From contig NZ_JAQWOO010000067.1 of the NCBI RefSeq assembly GCF_029245835.1, positions 1-57,355 of the forward strand: DNA of 57,355 nucleotides. The letters run 5' to 3'. The notes beneath the pieces were generated by a model that was not told the DNA's origin, searched no databases, and was given only the letters and a program-made list of their open reading frames with translations. The position numbers and the translations under genes are program-made. This document shows positions 1-7,812 of this stretch, piece by piece (the stretch's first letter is position 1; the number at the start of each line of letters is the position of its first letter). This stretch comes from Algibacter sp. GTDB taxonomy: Bacteria; Bacteroidota; Bacteroidia; Flavobacteriales; Flavobacteriaceae.

Positions 1-32
1 TCTAATTTTGAAATTATCTGAGAAAACAAAGT

Positions 33-110
33 TATATTTGTCATAGGAGAAAGGTGTTTTTTGTGTTGCACCACAAAGATAACTTTGCGGAACAAATTTC
101 CCTTTCTCTT
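33..110 (+). other. Possible promoter and hairpin at the left edge
   Basis: A perfect TAnnTTTG box (TATATTTG) lies at 33-40. Shortly after it GAGAAAGG (47-54) can pair with CCTTTCTC (101-108), which is followed by TTTT, and two smaller hairpins fit inside. The layout resembles a short structured transcript or a leader, but no gene follows: only a decayed coding remnant lies downstream. It may be a leftover leader of that dead gene. Low confidence. Confidence 0.2.
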
Positions 111-151
111 TTATTAAACGTTTAGGACGCTATTGATAAAAAATCTAATAA

Positions 152-301
152 TTAGTATTAACATTAGAAATTGTTCCTGCTGCATATAAAACTGTAGAAG
201 ATCGTGTTATAGTTAAAGAAGCATCTAAGAAATTGGTTTATGTGCCAGCGGTATATGAAACAGTTTAGGTGCCTTACACTAAAAAAGAAGGAAGAAGTGA
301 C
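152..301 (+). pseudogene. Decayed fragment of an OmpA-like repeat protein
   Basis: One frame reads ...VPAAYKTVEDRVIVKEA, then KKLVYVPAVYETV, a stop codon TAG at 266-268, then VPYTKKEG in the same frame. The spaced VPAxYxTV...RVxVKxA pattern is typical of repeat regions in flavobacterial OmpA-family envelope proteins. There is no start codon, stops lie just upstream at 146-151, and the frame is interrupted, so this is a non-functional remnant rather than a gene. The family assignment rests on this short pattern only. Confidence 0.4.
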
Positions 302-329
302 TTATTATTTTTTTTGAAGTACACACAAT

Positions 330-2186
330 CTAATCAATACACTTAAGCTTATCTATAAAAAACTCTTTATAATCTATAAAATTAACTTCTTTTGAGTCTT
401 CGGTTCCTTTAAGAGTTATAGATTTTATTGGTGAATTTTTCAAGATATTCATTTGAGCACTGGTTAAAATGGATTTAAACAAAAATACGCCACATTCAAT
501 ATCCCAAGAATGATAAAAAACAATGGTTTGGTTGTTTTCTAGACTAACTTTCACACTAGATCGTTCTCTTGGAAGATATGAAGCACAACCTAAATCTCCA
601 GTGTAATTAAAAAACACATTTGTCTTTCTACCTTGCTTGTATAATTCAACTGTTAGATTTTTGCTTAGTGGATAAGCTTCTGTTCTAATTGTAGTAATAT
701 TATAAAATCTATCATATTCATTAATCTGATAATGGCAAGAATCTCTAAACTTCATGCGTTTTAGTAGTTCTAATCTTTTATTTTCCTCTGTTCTTGAAGC
801 TGTTTTAGATGTTTTACTTTCTTGAGAAAGCGAAGCATCATTTCTTAATTTTTCTAGAGCACTTCTTTCTTGCTCAATAATTCTTGCGATAGAATCATTT
901 TGTCTTCTTAACTCAACTAATTGCTTTCTTTCTTGCTCTCTAACTTTTAAAATGGAATCATATTGTCGCTTTTGAATAAAGTTCTTGTTTTCTTCTAATT
1001 TTGCTTTATTAATTGCTGTTTCTTGAAGTTTTTTGGCTTTTTCCTTTTTTTGAGCTTCGGCTTTAGCAAAAGATTCATTTCTTTTTCGTAATTTTTCTAA
1101 TACTATTTTTTCTTCAGCTTTAGCTTTTAAAATAGAATCGTTTCTTTTTGTTTCTAAAACAACTTTTGCTTGTTCTCTGGCTTTTAAAACTGAATCGTTT
1201 CTTTTCCTTAATAATTCTAATACTCTTTTGTTTTTAGCTTCAACTTGAGTAATAGAATCATTTTTCCGTTGTTCAGCTAAAATTCTATTCTTCTCTTCAA
1301 TAGCTTGATTAATAGAATCTTTTTTTCTTTGAGCAGCGAGTTGAATTTTTTGGTTCTCTTTAACTTTGGCAATAGAGTCGTTTCGTCTTTGTATTACTAA
1401 TTGTTTTTGTGCTTCAACTTGATTAATAGAATCATTTTTTCGTTGTTCAGCTAAAATTCTATTCTTGTCTTTAATAACTTGATTAATAGAATCTTTTTTT
1501 CTTTGAGCAGCGAGTTGAATTTTTTGGTTCTCTTTAGCTTTGGCAATAGAGTCGTTTCGTCTTTGTATTACTAATTGTTTTTGTGCTTCAACTTTATTAA
1601 TAGAATCTTTTTTTCGTTGTTCAGCTAAAATCTTTTTCTGCTCATTAATAACCTTAGCAATAGAATCTTGTTTTGCTTGCGCAACACGTTGTATTCTTTG
1701 TTGTTCTTTAGCTTTAACGATAGAATCATTTCGCTTTAATTCTAGTGAGCTTTTTTTTGCTTCTAATTCAATTTTTGCTATTGAATCTATTCTATTCTGT
1801 TCTATTAATTCTTTGGCTCTTTTAGCTTTATTTGAAATTTCTTCTTCTTTTTTTTCTTTTTCTTTTCGCTCTGCAATAGCAATATCTCTTTGCTTTTCTT
1901 CATGGTCAAAATATAAATCCATCATTTGTTCATTTACAAATAAGTATTGATCTTTTACAAAGCCAACGAAATCTTTATATTTTATTTTATAGGTGTAGTT
2001 GCCTAAATAACTAGTTACTATGCATTTTTGGTTTTCTTTAAATTCAGCAATAATCTCTGAGGACTTAGTCGGAGTTTCATAAAGATTACCGTCTTGAGAA
2101 AACTTTGTAGAAATACTTGCTTCTTGTGCAAATAGATTTGTGGTGAAGCTTAAAAATACTATTAATGGATAAATATGTTTAACCAT
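330..2186 (-). CDS. Secreted SH3-like/coiled-coil repeat protein
   Basis: A 618-residue protein with an N-terminal signal peptide (MVKHIYPLIVFLSF... ending in LFAQ), so it is exported. Residues about 25-90 look like a bacterial SH3-type domain (YETPTKSSEII, IKYKDFVGFV). Residues about 100-480 are a very charged helical region built from some twenty copies of an (R/K)(N/K)DSIxK motif spaced 18-20 residues apart, which predicts a long coiled coil or single alpha helix. The last 140 residues form a separate, unrecognised domain with several cysteines. The function is unknown; an envelope or periplasmic spacer role is an inference. The gene stands alone. Its repeat DNA is purine-biased on the coding strand, giving a false open frame on the other strand. 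Confidence 0.75.
   Translation of the reverse strand: MVKHIYPLIVFLSFTTNLFAQEASISTKFSQDGNLYETPTKSSEIIAEFKENQKCIVTSYLGNYTYKIKYKDFVGFVKDQYLFVNEQMMDLYFDHEEKQRDIAIAERKEKEKKEEEISNKAKRAKELIEQNRIDSIAKIELEAKKSSLELKRNDSIVKAKEQQRIQRVAQAKQDSIAKVINEQKKILAEQRKKDSINKVEAQKQLVIQRRNDSIAKAKENQKIQLAAQRKKDSINQVIKDKNRILAEQRKNDSINQVEAQKQLVIQRRNDSIAKVKENQKIQLAAQRKKDSINQAIEEKNRILAEQRKNDSITQVEAKNKRVLELLRKRNDSVLKAREQAKVVLETKRNDSILKAKAEEKIVLEKLRKRNESFAKAEAQKKEKAKKLQETAINKAKLEENKNFIQKRQYDSILKVREQERKQLVELRRQNDSIARIIEQERSALEKLRNDASLSQESKTSKTASRTEENKRLELLKRMKFRDSCHYQINEYDRFYNITTIRTEAYPLSKNLTVELYKQGRKTNVFFNYTGDLGCASYLPRERSSVKVSLENNQTIVFYHSWDIECGVFLFKSILTSAQMNILKNSPIKSITLKGTEDSKEVNFIDYKEFFIDKLKCID
1237..1640 (-). repeat. 174-bp tandem repeat inside the coiled-coil gene
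   Basis: The string gcttcaactt recurs at 1237, 1411 and 1585, exactly 174 bp apart, and the sequence between copies is nearly identical. Each unit encodes 58 residues made of three (R/K)(N/K)DSI sub-repeats of 20, 20 and 18 residues. Because 174 is a multiple of three, gain or loss of a unit would keep the reading frame. Confidence 0.85.
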
Positions 2187-2288
2187 AGGTTTTGAGATTT
2201 ATAGGGGCATTTATTTCTATTGGGTGTAAATGTACTATTAGAAATATTCAAAATGCAAAAAAAAAGCCGAAATGCTTATTTTTATCTA

Positions 2289-2441
2289 TCAATCTAATGC
2301 ATTTCTTGTTACATACCATCTCCAACCAATAATTAGCATTTGTAATTTACTAGCTTGAGCTAAATCTAATTGCTTTTTAGAATAACTTGGGAAGATTAAC
2401 TTATTAACCTTAGCTAAAATTTTGAAAACTTGCTTTTTCAC
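2289..2441 (-). CDS. Conserved 50-residue flavobacterial small protein
   Basis: A short frame starting with GTG encodes a basic 50-residue protein beginning MKKQVFKILAKVNKLIFPSY and ending IIGWRWYVTRNALD. A stop at 2451-2453 closes the frame upstream and no in-frame ATG exists, so GTG is the start. From memory, very similar proteins of this size with the same KxxLDLAxASKxQ and GWRxYVT core occur widely in Flavobacteriaceae. Some carry an automatic SsrA-binding-protein label, but I see no SmpB fold here and do not adopt that name. The role is unknown; the basic character and a Trp-rich tail suggest RNA or membrane contact, which is only inference. A hairpin lies 26 bp upstream. Confidence 0.7.
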   Translation of the reverse strand: MKKQVFKILAKVNKLIFPSYSKKQLDLAQASKLQMLIIGWRWYVTRNALD

Positions 2442-2466
2442 TTTTAAAATTTATAGTGTAAAAATA

Positions 2467-2494
2467 GTAAAACTTATTCTAGACTAAGTTTTAC
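2467..2494. promoter_or_regulatory. Perfect 10-bp inverted repeat
   Basis: GTAAAACTTA and TAAGTTTTAC pair perfectly around an 8-base loop. It sits 26 bp upstream of the GTG start of the 50-residue gene on the minus strand, so it may be an operator or a leader hairpin. On the plus strand it is followed after a few bases by TTTTTTT, so a terminator-like role is also possible, although no plus-strand gene ends here. The rest of 2495-2969 is very AT-rich with no supportable gene. Confidence 0.4.
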
Positions 2495-2969
2495 ATGGTT
2501 TTTTTAAATAATTGAAATAATAAAGAGTATTAAATCAATTGCAATTTTGGCAAGTGTTATCATATTTTAGTTTTAAAAGGTTAGTAAATAAAGTTATTTA
2601 TATCAATGTTTTTGGAAGATATATATTTACCAATATGACTACCAAGTAATTTTATTGAAATCGATGAATTTAAATACGGATTTGTAATTAAAAAGATGAA
2701 ATTAATTTCGTTTTTTCTATAAACTTCTTTACTTAAGTGATAAATTAAAATAATAAGGAGTAATAATGATTATAATTTATAACAATTATAGGCTATATTT
2801 TGAATGTCTTTTAAAACTCTAGGGTTATTTTGTTTCAAAAATGCTCTTTTTTATGATTTTCATTATTTTCCAAATTGAAAATAAAAAAAAATCTAAATAG
2901 ACTAACCTTATAAAGTTTATAGTGTCAAAAAAAATATTCACTTTTAGTTATTCACTTTTTACTTTCATT

Positions 2970-2977
2970 TATCTTCG
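2970..2977 (+). promoter_or_regulatory. Promoter -7 box of the Ca/Na antiporter gene
   Basis: TATCTTCG matches TAnnTTTG at seven of eight positions and lies 15 bp before the ATG at 2993. No convincing -33 TTTG was found. Confidence 0.4.
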
Positions 2978-2992
2978 CAAAAAAAAAAGTTT

Positions 2993-3943
2993 ATGAGTAT
3001 CCTTTGGGTTATCCTTGGTTTTGTTTTATTAGTAGTTGGTGGAGAGTTTTTGGTGCGCTCATCAGTAGCATTATCATTTAAATTTAATATATCTAAAATG
3101 GTAATTGGTATGACGGTGGTATCGTTTGCCACTTCTGCACCAGAATTACTTGTAAGTTTACAAGCTGCATTTTCAGGATCTCCGGCAATTGCTATTAACA
3201 ACGTCATAGGGTCTAATATTGCCAACATTGGATTAGTTCTTGGTATAACTGCAATGGTTGGTACAATTGCTGTAGATAAATCATTTTATAAAGTGAATTG
3301 GCCCGTTATGATGGTGTTTTCAATTTTATTATATTTTTTTTTAAAAAACGATAGTGTTTTAACTGCTATTGAGGGTGGTATTTTATTTGCTGGACTTATT
3401 GCCTTTTTAATATTTCTTATCAGAAATGCTAAAAAGGACGTTGTTGTAGAGGATGTTGATGATGCTTTATCAACAGTTTCAAACTTTAAAATAGGGTTGT
3501 GGTTATTGATTGGTGCAACATCACTTTATTTTGGAAGTGAATGGCTTGTTTTGGGAGCAAAAAATATAGCGACTTCTGTAGGGGTTAGTGAAGCAGTTAT
3601 AGGAGTATCATTAATAGCAATAGGGACTAGTGTTCCAGAATTAGCAGCATCAGTTATTGCAGCAGCAAAACAAGAAAAAGCCATTTCTTTGGGGAACTTA
3701 ATAGGTAGTAACATCTTTAATATAGCCTCTGTTTTAGGTTTAACAGCTCTTGTAAAACCTATATCTGTTACTGAACCACAAATATTATCGAGCGATATCT
3801 TTTGGATGCTTGGTTTTTCAGCAGTTTTAATACCTTTAATATTCTTGCCAAAACGTTTTCAAATTAGCAGAATTAAAGGCTTTTTTTTAGTGGTTGGTTA
3901 TGGCGTTTTTATGTTTTTGGTATTTACCCATGGGAAGCTTTAA
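2993..3943 (+). CDS. Calcium/sodium antiporter (CaCA family, YrbG-like)
   Basis: A 316-residue inner-membrane protein of about ten hydrophobic segments with the two inverted alpha-repeats that define cation/Ca2+ exchangers. Repeat 1 has SAPELLVSLQAA and NVIGSNIANIGLVLG near residues 47-82. Repeat 2 has SVPELAASVIAA and GNLIGSNIFNIASVLG near residues 210-250. The acidic residue in each PEL and the Asn/Ser of GSN line the ion site in this family. It probably exchanges Na+ for Ca2+ across the inner membrane. The length is normal for the YrbG type. It is a single gene with its own promoter. Confidence 0.93.
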   Translation: MSILWVILGFVLLVVGGEFLVRSSVALSFKFNISKMVIGMTVVSFATSAPELLVSLQAAFSGSPAIAINNVIGSNIANIGLVLGITAMVGTIAVDKSFYKVNWPVMMVFSILLYFFLKNDSVLTAIEGGILFAGLIAFLIFLIRNAKKDVVVEDVDDALSTVSNFKIGLWLLIGATSLYFGSEWLVLGAKNIATSVGVSEAVIGVSLIAIGTSVPELAASVIAAAKQEKAISLGNLIGSNIFNIASVLGLTALVKPISVTEPQILSSDIFWMLGFSAVLIPLIFLPKRFQISRIKGFFLVVGYGVFMFLVFTHGKL

Positions 3944-4080
3944 TAATTCTATTTCTCTTTAACCTTTTGTAAATTGGTAATATTCCGTATCAATTCAATT
4001 TATCAAAAAAAACAAAAACTTTCTTTCTAAAAACATAATCTTGTAAACATAATGCATTAGGGATTGTATTGGAAGCTTAT

Positions 4081-4146
4081 AGCGAGTTGAGAGTGAAAGC
4101 TTTTAGCTCTTCGACTCCACTCAGGATAATCTTCTTGCTCAACTCT
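4081..4146. repeat. Possible interspersed intergenic repeat
   Basis: In the gap between two converging genes, gagttgag (4084-4091) is inverted as ctcaactc (4138-4145). Between them lies cttcgactccactcagga, a short motif that I remember as recurring between genes in many flavobacterial genomes. Only one copy is visible here, so its repetitive nature cannot be shown from this window. It could also act as the terminator region of glnN. Confidence 0.3.
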
Positions 4147-4172
4147 TGTGGGTAGGTACCCAAATAATAATA

Positions 4173-6359
4173 TTATCTTGTAAATAATAGTTCTCTGTAC
4201 TTGGTTAGTGGCCAGATTTCATCATCTACCAAGAGCTCTAGTTTATCGCAATGATAACGAATGTCATTAAACAACGGCTTTACATGGTTACAATATGCAT
4301 GGGCTTTCTTTTCAATATCTTTAATGTTGTTTGCTGTTTTTCGGGCATCAATCATTTTGGTAACATTGGCATTTATGCCTTCTATATGGTTTGAAATATC
4401 TTCGATTAAATTGATTTGTTCTCTTGAAACGCTAGTGTATTTTTCTTCAAAAATTTCTTTTAAACCTCGAACGTTTTCAACCAAAATATTTTGATATTTA
4501 ACTGCAGTGGGTACAATATGATTACGCGCTATATCGCCTAAAACACGACTTTCTATTTGAATGTGCATGATGTAAGCTTCAACCTCGATTTCGTAACGGG
4601 CCTCAGTTTCAATTTTGCTCATCACTTTCATTTCTTCAAATAGGGCAATAGAGGCTTTGGAGACTCTTGCTTTTAAGGCTTCTGGTGTGGTTTTGTTATT
4701 GCTTAAACCACGTTTTTTTGCCTCCTTTTCCCATTCAGCACCATAACCATTACCTTCAAATAAAATAGGTTTAGAGGATTTGATGTATTCTCTTAATACA
4801 TTAAAAACGGCTTCGTCTTTCTTTAAATCTTTTTTATCTATTAAGTTGTCTACTTCTTTTTTGAAATCTTTAAGTTGTTTTGCTACTATCGTGTTTAAAA
4901 CCGTCATTGGGTTTCCGCAATTTGCTAGAGATCCTACGGCTCTGAATTCAAATTTATTACCTGTGAAAGCGAAAGGCGATGTTCTGTTCCTATCGGTATT
5001 ATCCAATAAAACATCTGGAATTTTTCCAACAACATTAAGTTTTAATTCTGTTTTTTCTTTAGGGGATAATTTTCCTTTGGTAACACCTGCCAACTCCTCT
5101 AATACTTTTGTTAATTGCTCGCCAATAAACACAGAGATAATTGCTGGAGGTGCCTCGTTTGCACCTAATCTATGGTCATTACTTGCAGATGCTATAGCTG
5201 CTCTTAAAAGTGCTTCGTGTGTATGTACGGCTTTTATCGTATTAATAAAGAAGGTTAGAAATTGCAGGTTGCTCATTGGTGTTTTTCCTGGAGCTAATAA
5301 ATTAACACCAGTATCTGTTGAAAGCGACCAATTATTATGCTTGCCAGATCCATTTACGCCTGCAAAAGGTTTTTCGTGTAATAGTACTTTAAAGTTGTGA
5401 CGGGACGCTACACGACCCATAATATCCATTAACAACGCATTATGATCTACTGCTAAGTTGGCCTCCTCGTATATAGGCGCTAATTCAAATTGATTTGGTG
5501 CTACCTCGTTATGTCTTGTTTTTACAGGAATCCCTAAAAGCAAACATTCGGTTTCTAACTCCCGCATGAAATTTAATGCTCTATTAGGAATAGACCCAAA
5601 ATAATGATCATCTAATTGTTGCCCTTTTGCGGCGGAATGCCCTAATAATGTTCGACCAGTTAAAGCGATGTCTGGACGACTTTCAGCCATGAGCTTGTCT
5701 ATTAAAAAATATTCTTGCTCCCAACCTAAAGAAGAAGTCACTTTTTTTACATTTTTATCAAAATATTTACAAATGGCAGTGGCTGCATCATCAACTGCAT
5801 GAAGTGCTCTTAAAAGCGGGGTTTTATAATCTAAAGCCTCGCCTGTATAAGCCACAAATATAGTTGGAATACAAAGTGTTGTGCCATAGATAAATGCCGG
5901 AGATGTAGGGTCCCAAGCAGTATAACCCCTAGCTTCAAACGTATTTCTAATACCACCACTTGGGAAACTAGATGCATCTGGTTCTTGTTGTACCAATTGG
6001 TCTCCTCCAAATTTTTCAACAGCTATGCCACCTCCTATAGTTTCAAAAAAAGCATCATGTTTTTCAGCAGTAGTACCTGTTAATGGTTGAAACCAATGCG
6101 TATAATGTGTAACTCCTTTAGATAGTGCCCAATCTTTCATGGAAGAAGCTACTTGATCTGCTATATTTCTATCTATTTTTTTTCCAAATTGAATGGCATT
6201 CATAACACTAACAAAAGCATCTTTTGTTAAATAATGGCGCATGGCATTTTCGTTAAATACATTTTTACCAAATAAATCTGAACGACGCTCTTTTTCTTCA
6301 ACCAAAACAGGTTTGAATTTAAGCGACTCTTTTATAGCATGAAATCTTAGTGTAGACAT
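4173..6359 (-). CDS. glnN: Glutamine synthetase type III (GSIII)
   Basis: A 728-residue cytoplasmic enzyme, the usual GSIII length, that joins ammonia to glutamate using ATP. Recognisable parts are the GSIII-specific N-terminal region (MSTLRFHAIKESLKF), the catalytic segment NGSGKHNNWSLSTDTG near residue 330, the Glu/Asn segment RLGANEAPPAIISVF, and the C-terminal catalytic motif NRTSPFAFTGNKFEFRAVGS near residue 465. The gene is divergent from a second, unrelated glutamine synthetase; the 270 bp between them holds both promoters and several repeats, which suggests nitrogen-dependent control. The ATG at 6359 lies about 40 bp below a good -7 box. Confidence 0.97.
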   Translation of the reverse strand: MSTLRFHAIKESLKFKPVLVEEKERRSDLFGKNVFNENAMRHYLTKDAFVSVMNAIQFGKKIDRNIADQVASSMKDWALSKGVTHYTHWFQPLTGTTAEKHDAFFETIGGGIAVEKFGGDQLVQQEPDASSFPSGGIRNTFEARGYTAWDPTSPAFIYGTTLCIPTIFVAYTGEALDYKTPLLRALHAVDDAATAICKYFDKNVKKVTSSLGWEQEYFLIDKLMAESRPDIALTGRTLLGHSAAKGQQLDDHYFGSIPNRALNFMRELETECLLLGIPVKTRHNEVAPNQFELAPIYEEANLAVDHNALLMDIMGRVASRHNFKVLLHEKPFAGVNGSGKHNNWSLSTDTGVNLLAPGKTPMSNLQFLTFFINTIKAVHTHEALLRAAIASASNDHRLGANEAPPAIISVFIGEQLTKVLEELAGVTKGKLSPKEKTELKLNVVGKIPDVLLDNTDRNRTSPFAFTGNKFEFRAVGSLANCGNPMTVLNTIVAKQLKDFKKEVDNLIDKKDLKKDEAVFNVLREYIKSSKPILFEGNGYGAEWEKEAKKRGLSNNKTTPEALKARVSKASIALFEEMKVMSKIETEARYEIEVEAYIMHIQIESRVLGDIARNHIVPTAVKYQNILVENVRGLKEIFEEKYTSVSREQINLIEDISNHIEGINANVTKMIDARKTANNIKDIEKKAHAYCNHVKPLFNDIRYHCDKLELLVDDEIWPLTKYRELLFTR

Positions 6360-6398
6360 TCTTATATTTTTTAAAACATTTGATTCTTATATTATTAG

Positions 6399-6406
6399 CA
6401 AAAATA
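6399..6406 (-). promoter_or_regulatory. Promoter -7 box of glnN
   Basis: Read on the minus strand this is TATTTTTG, a perfect TAnnTTTG box, 40 bp from the glnN start. The inverted repeat AGGTTT-N7-AAACCT at 6410-6428 covers the position expected for the -33 element, so a repressor or activator binding there could control this promoter. Confidence 0.55.
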
Positions 6407-6409
6407 ACT

Positions 6410-6505
6410 AGGTTTAATAATAAAACCTTAAAACTGAAAAAATCTTTTAAGCTTTTTTCAGTTTTTTCATAAAATAATCAACTTTTTTTAAAATAAACCT
6501 TAAAA
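6410..6505. promoter_or_regulatory. Repeat-rich glnN/GSII control region
   Basis: Three structures are packed together. AGGTTT (6410-6415) is inverted as AAACCT (6423-6428). A perfect 13-bp inverted repeat follows: AAAACTGAAAAAA at 6430-6442 and TTTTTTCAGTTTT at 6453-6465. The 11-mer AAACCTTAAAA occurs as a direct repeat at 6423-6433 and 6495-6505, on either side of the hairpin. The region lies between the two divergent promoters, so these are candidate binding sites for a nitrogen regulator. The regulator is not identified. Confidence 0.45.
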
Positions 6506-6582
6506 AAATAGGGTATAAATAAAAATAACACACACATTTGTGAAAACACCCCCTATAAATTCAAAGTAAAAGCATAAAAATC

Positions 6583-6590
6583 TATATTTG
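6583..6590 (+). promoter_or_regulatory. Promoter -7 box of the GSII gene
   Basis: TATATTTG is a perfect match to the Bacteroidota -7 consensus, 39 bp before the ATG at 6630. No clear -33 TTTG lies at 17-23 bp, which fits an activated promoter. Confidence 0.6.
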
Positions 6591-6629
6591 TGATATTATT
6601 ATCAATATTACATTAATAAAATATTCACT

Positions 6630-7652
6630 ATGGCAAAAATTAAATTAGAATACCTTTGGTTAGATGGGTACTTCCCAACTCAAAACTTAAGAAGTAAAAC
6701 TAAGGTAGAAGAGCACGAAGACTTTAAAGGAACGTTAGAAGAATTAGGAAACTGGTCTTTTGATGGATCTTCAACTAGACAAGCTGAAGGTGGATCTTCA
6801 GACTGTTTACTAGTACCTGTTGCAATTTACCCAGATCCAGACAGAATCAATGGTTATTTAGTAATGACTGAAGTTATGAATGCAGATGGAACTCCACACG
6901 TGTCTAACGGTAGAGCTACAATTGATGATGATGATAATGATTTCTGGTTTGGTTTCGAGCAAGAGTATTTCATTATGGATACTAAAACACAATTACCACT
7001 AGGATTCCCTGTAGGTGGATATCCTGCACCACAAGGTATGTATTACTGTTCTGTAGGTGGAAAAAATACACACGGTAGAGATTTAGTTGAAGAGCATGCA
7101 GATTTATGTATTGATGCTGGTTTAAACTTTGAGGGTATTAATCAAGAAGTTGCTTCTGGACAATGGGAATTCCAATTGTTTGCAAAAGGGGCTAAAAAAG
7201 CTGGTGACGAAATTTGGATTGCTAGATATTTACTAGACCGTTTAACAGAAAAGTATGGATACTATATTGATTACCACCCAAAACCATTAGGTAAAGATAT
7301 GGATTGGAATGGTTCAGGTATGCACGCTAATTTCTCAAACACAACTTTAAGAACTTGTGGAGATAAAGAAGTTTACGCAAAAATTTGTGAAGCTTTCCGT
7401 CCTGTTGTAAAAGAACACATTGCTGTTTATGGGGAGTTTAACGACCAACGTTTAACAGGTTTACATGAAACAGCTGCTATTACAGATTTTTCTTGGGGAG
7501 TTTCAGATAGAGGTGCATCTATTCGTATTCCAATTATTGCAGTAGAGAAAGGTTGGAAAGGCTGGTTAGAAGATAGAAGACCTGCTTCTAATGGAGATCC
7601 ATACAAAATTGCAGGAAGAATTATAAAAACTGTAAAATCTGCTAAAATATAA
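6630..7652 (+). CDS. Glutamine synthetase, eukaryotic-like type II
   Basis: A 340-residue cytoplasmic glutamine synthetase of the short GSII class, well below the roughly 470 residues of GSI. The N-terminal beta-grasp part contains LEELGNWSFDGSSTRQA, where Asp-Gly-Ser-Ser is typical of the class. The catalytic domain has FWFGFEQEYFI (metal-binding Glu), GINQEVASGQWEFQ, NGSGMHANFS and the C-terminal DRGASIRIP arginine motif. It makes glutamine from glutamate, ammonia and ATP, as does the divergent GSIII. The gene has its own promoter and a strong terminator, so it is monocistronic. It is close in form to plant and animal enzymes, so an ancient transfer is possible; GSII genes are nevertheless usual in this bacterial group. 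Confidence 0.95.
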   Translation: MAKIKLEYLWLDGYFPTQNLRSKTKVEEHEDFKGTLEELGNWSFDGSSTRQAEGGSSDCLLVPVAIYPDPDRINGYLVMTEVMNADGTPHVSNGRATIDDDDNDFWFGFEQEYFIMDTKTQLPLGFPVGGYPAPQGMYYCSVGGKNTHGRDLVEEHADLCIDAGLNFEGINQEVASGQWEFQLFAKGAKKAGDEIWIARYLLDRLTEKYGYYIDYHPKPLGKDMDWNGSGMHANFSNTTLRTCGDKEVYAKICEAFRPVVKEHIAVYGEFNDQRLTGLHETAAITDFSWGVSDRGASIRIPIIAVEKGWKGWLEDRRPASNGDPYKIAGRIIKTVKSAKI

Positions 7653-7686
7653 TTAGTTTATATTCAGTTTTGTTCATAAAAAAAAT

Positions 7687-7713
7687 CGCCAACATTAATT
7701 GTTGGCGTTTTTT
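7687..7713 (+). terminator. Rho-independent terminator of the GSII gene
   Basis: CGCCAACA and TGTTGGCG form a perfect 8-bp stem with a 5-base loop, followed by six T. A run of A precedes the stem, so it could also act on the minus strand. Confidence 0.85.
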
Positions 7714-7752
7714 ATGGAATAATAATTTTTGGTAGACACATTCAATACAAAC

Positions 7753-7786
7753 AAAAAACCACCTTATTTTCACAAGATGGTTTTTT
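7753..7786 (-). terminator. Terminator of the YceI-like gene
   Basis: AAAAAACCA pairs with TGGTTTTTT, extended by CTT/AAG with one mismatch. Read on the minus strand the stem ends in a run of T. It lies 27 bp past the stop codon of the YceI-like gene. Confidence 0.65.
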
Positions 7787-7812
7787 AATAAAATTATTTT
7801 TATTAATTAAAA

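Noticed and set aside
1237-1640. CRISPR-like regular repeat
   Set aside because: The repeats are contiguous and encode protein; there are no unique spacers. No CRISPR array was seen elsewhere.
1540-1950. Open frame on the plus strand over the coiled-coil gene
   Set aside because: It is a by-product of the purine-biased repeat DNA on the minus strand; its sequence (rich in IES and CFC runs) is low-complexity with no promoter or family.
2600-2730. Possible decayed frame reading EIDEFKYGFVIKKMKL
   Set aside because: Too short, with stops on both sides, and no family pattern.
4780-5400. 206-residue frame on the plus strand over glnN
   Set aside because: It lies wholly inside the clearly coding GSIII gene in another frame and has no recognisable motif.
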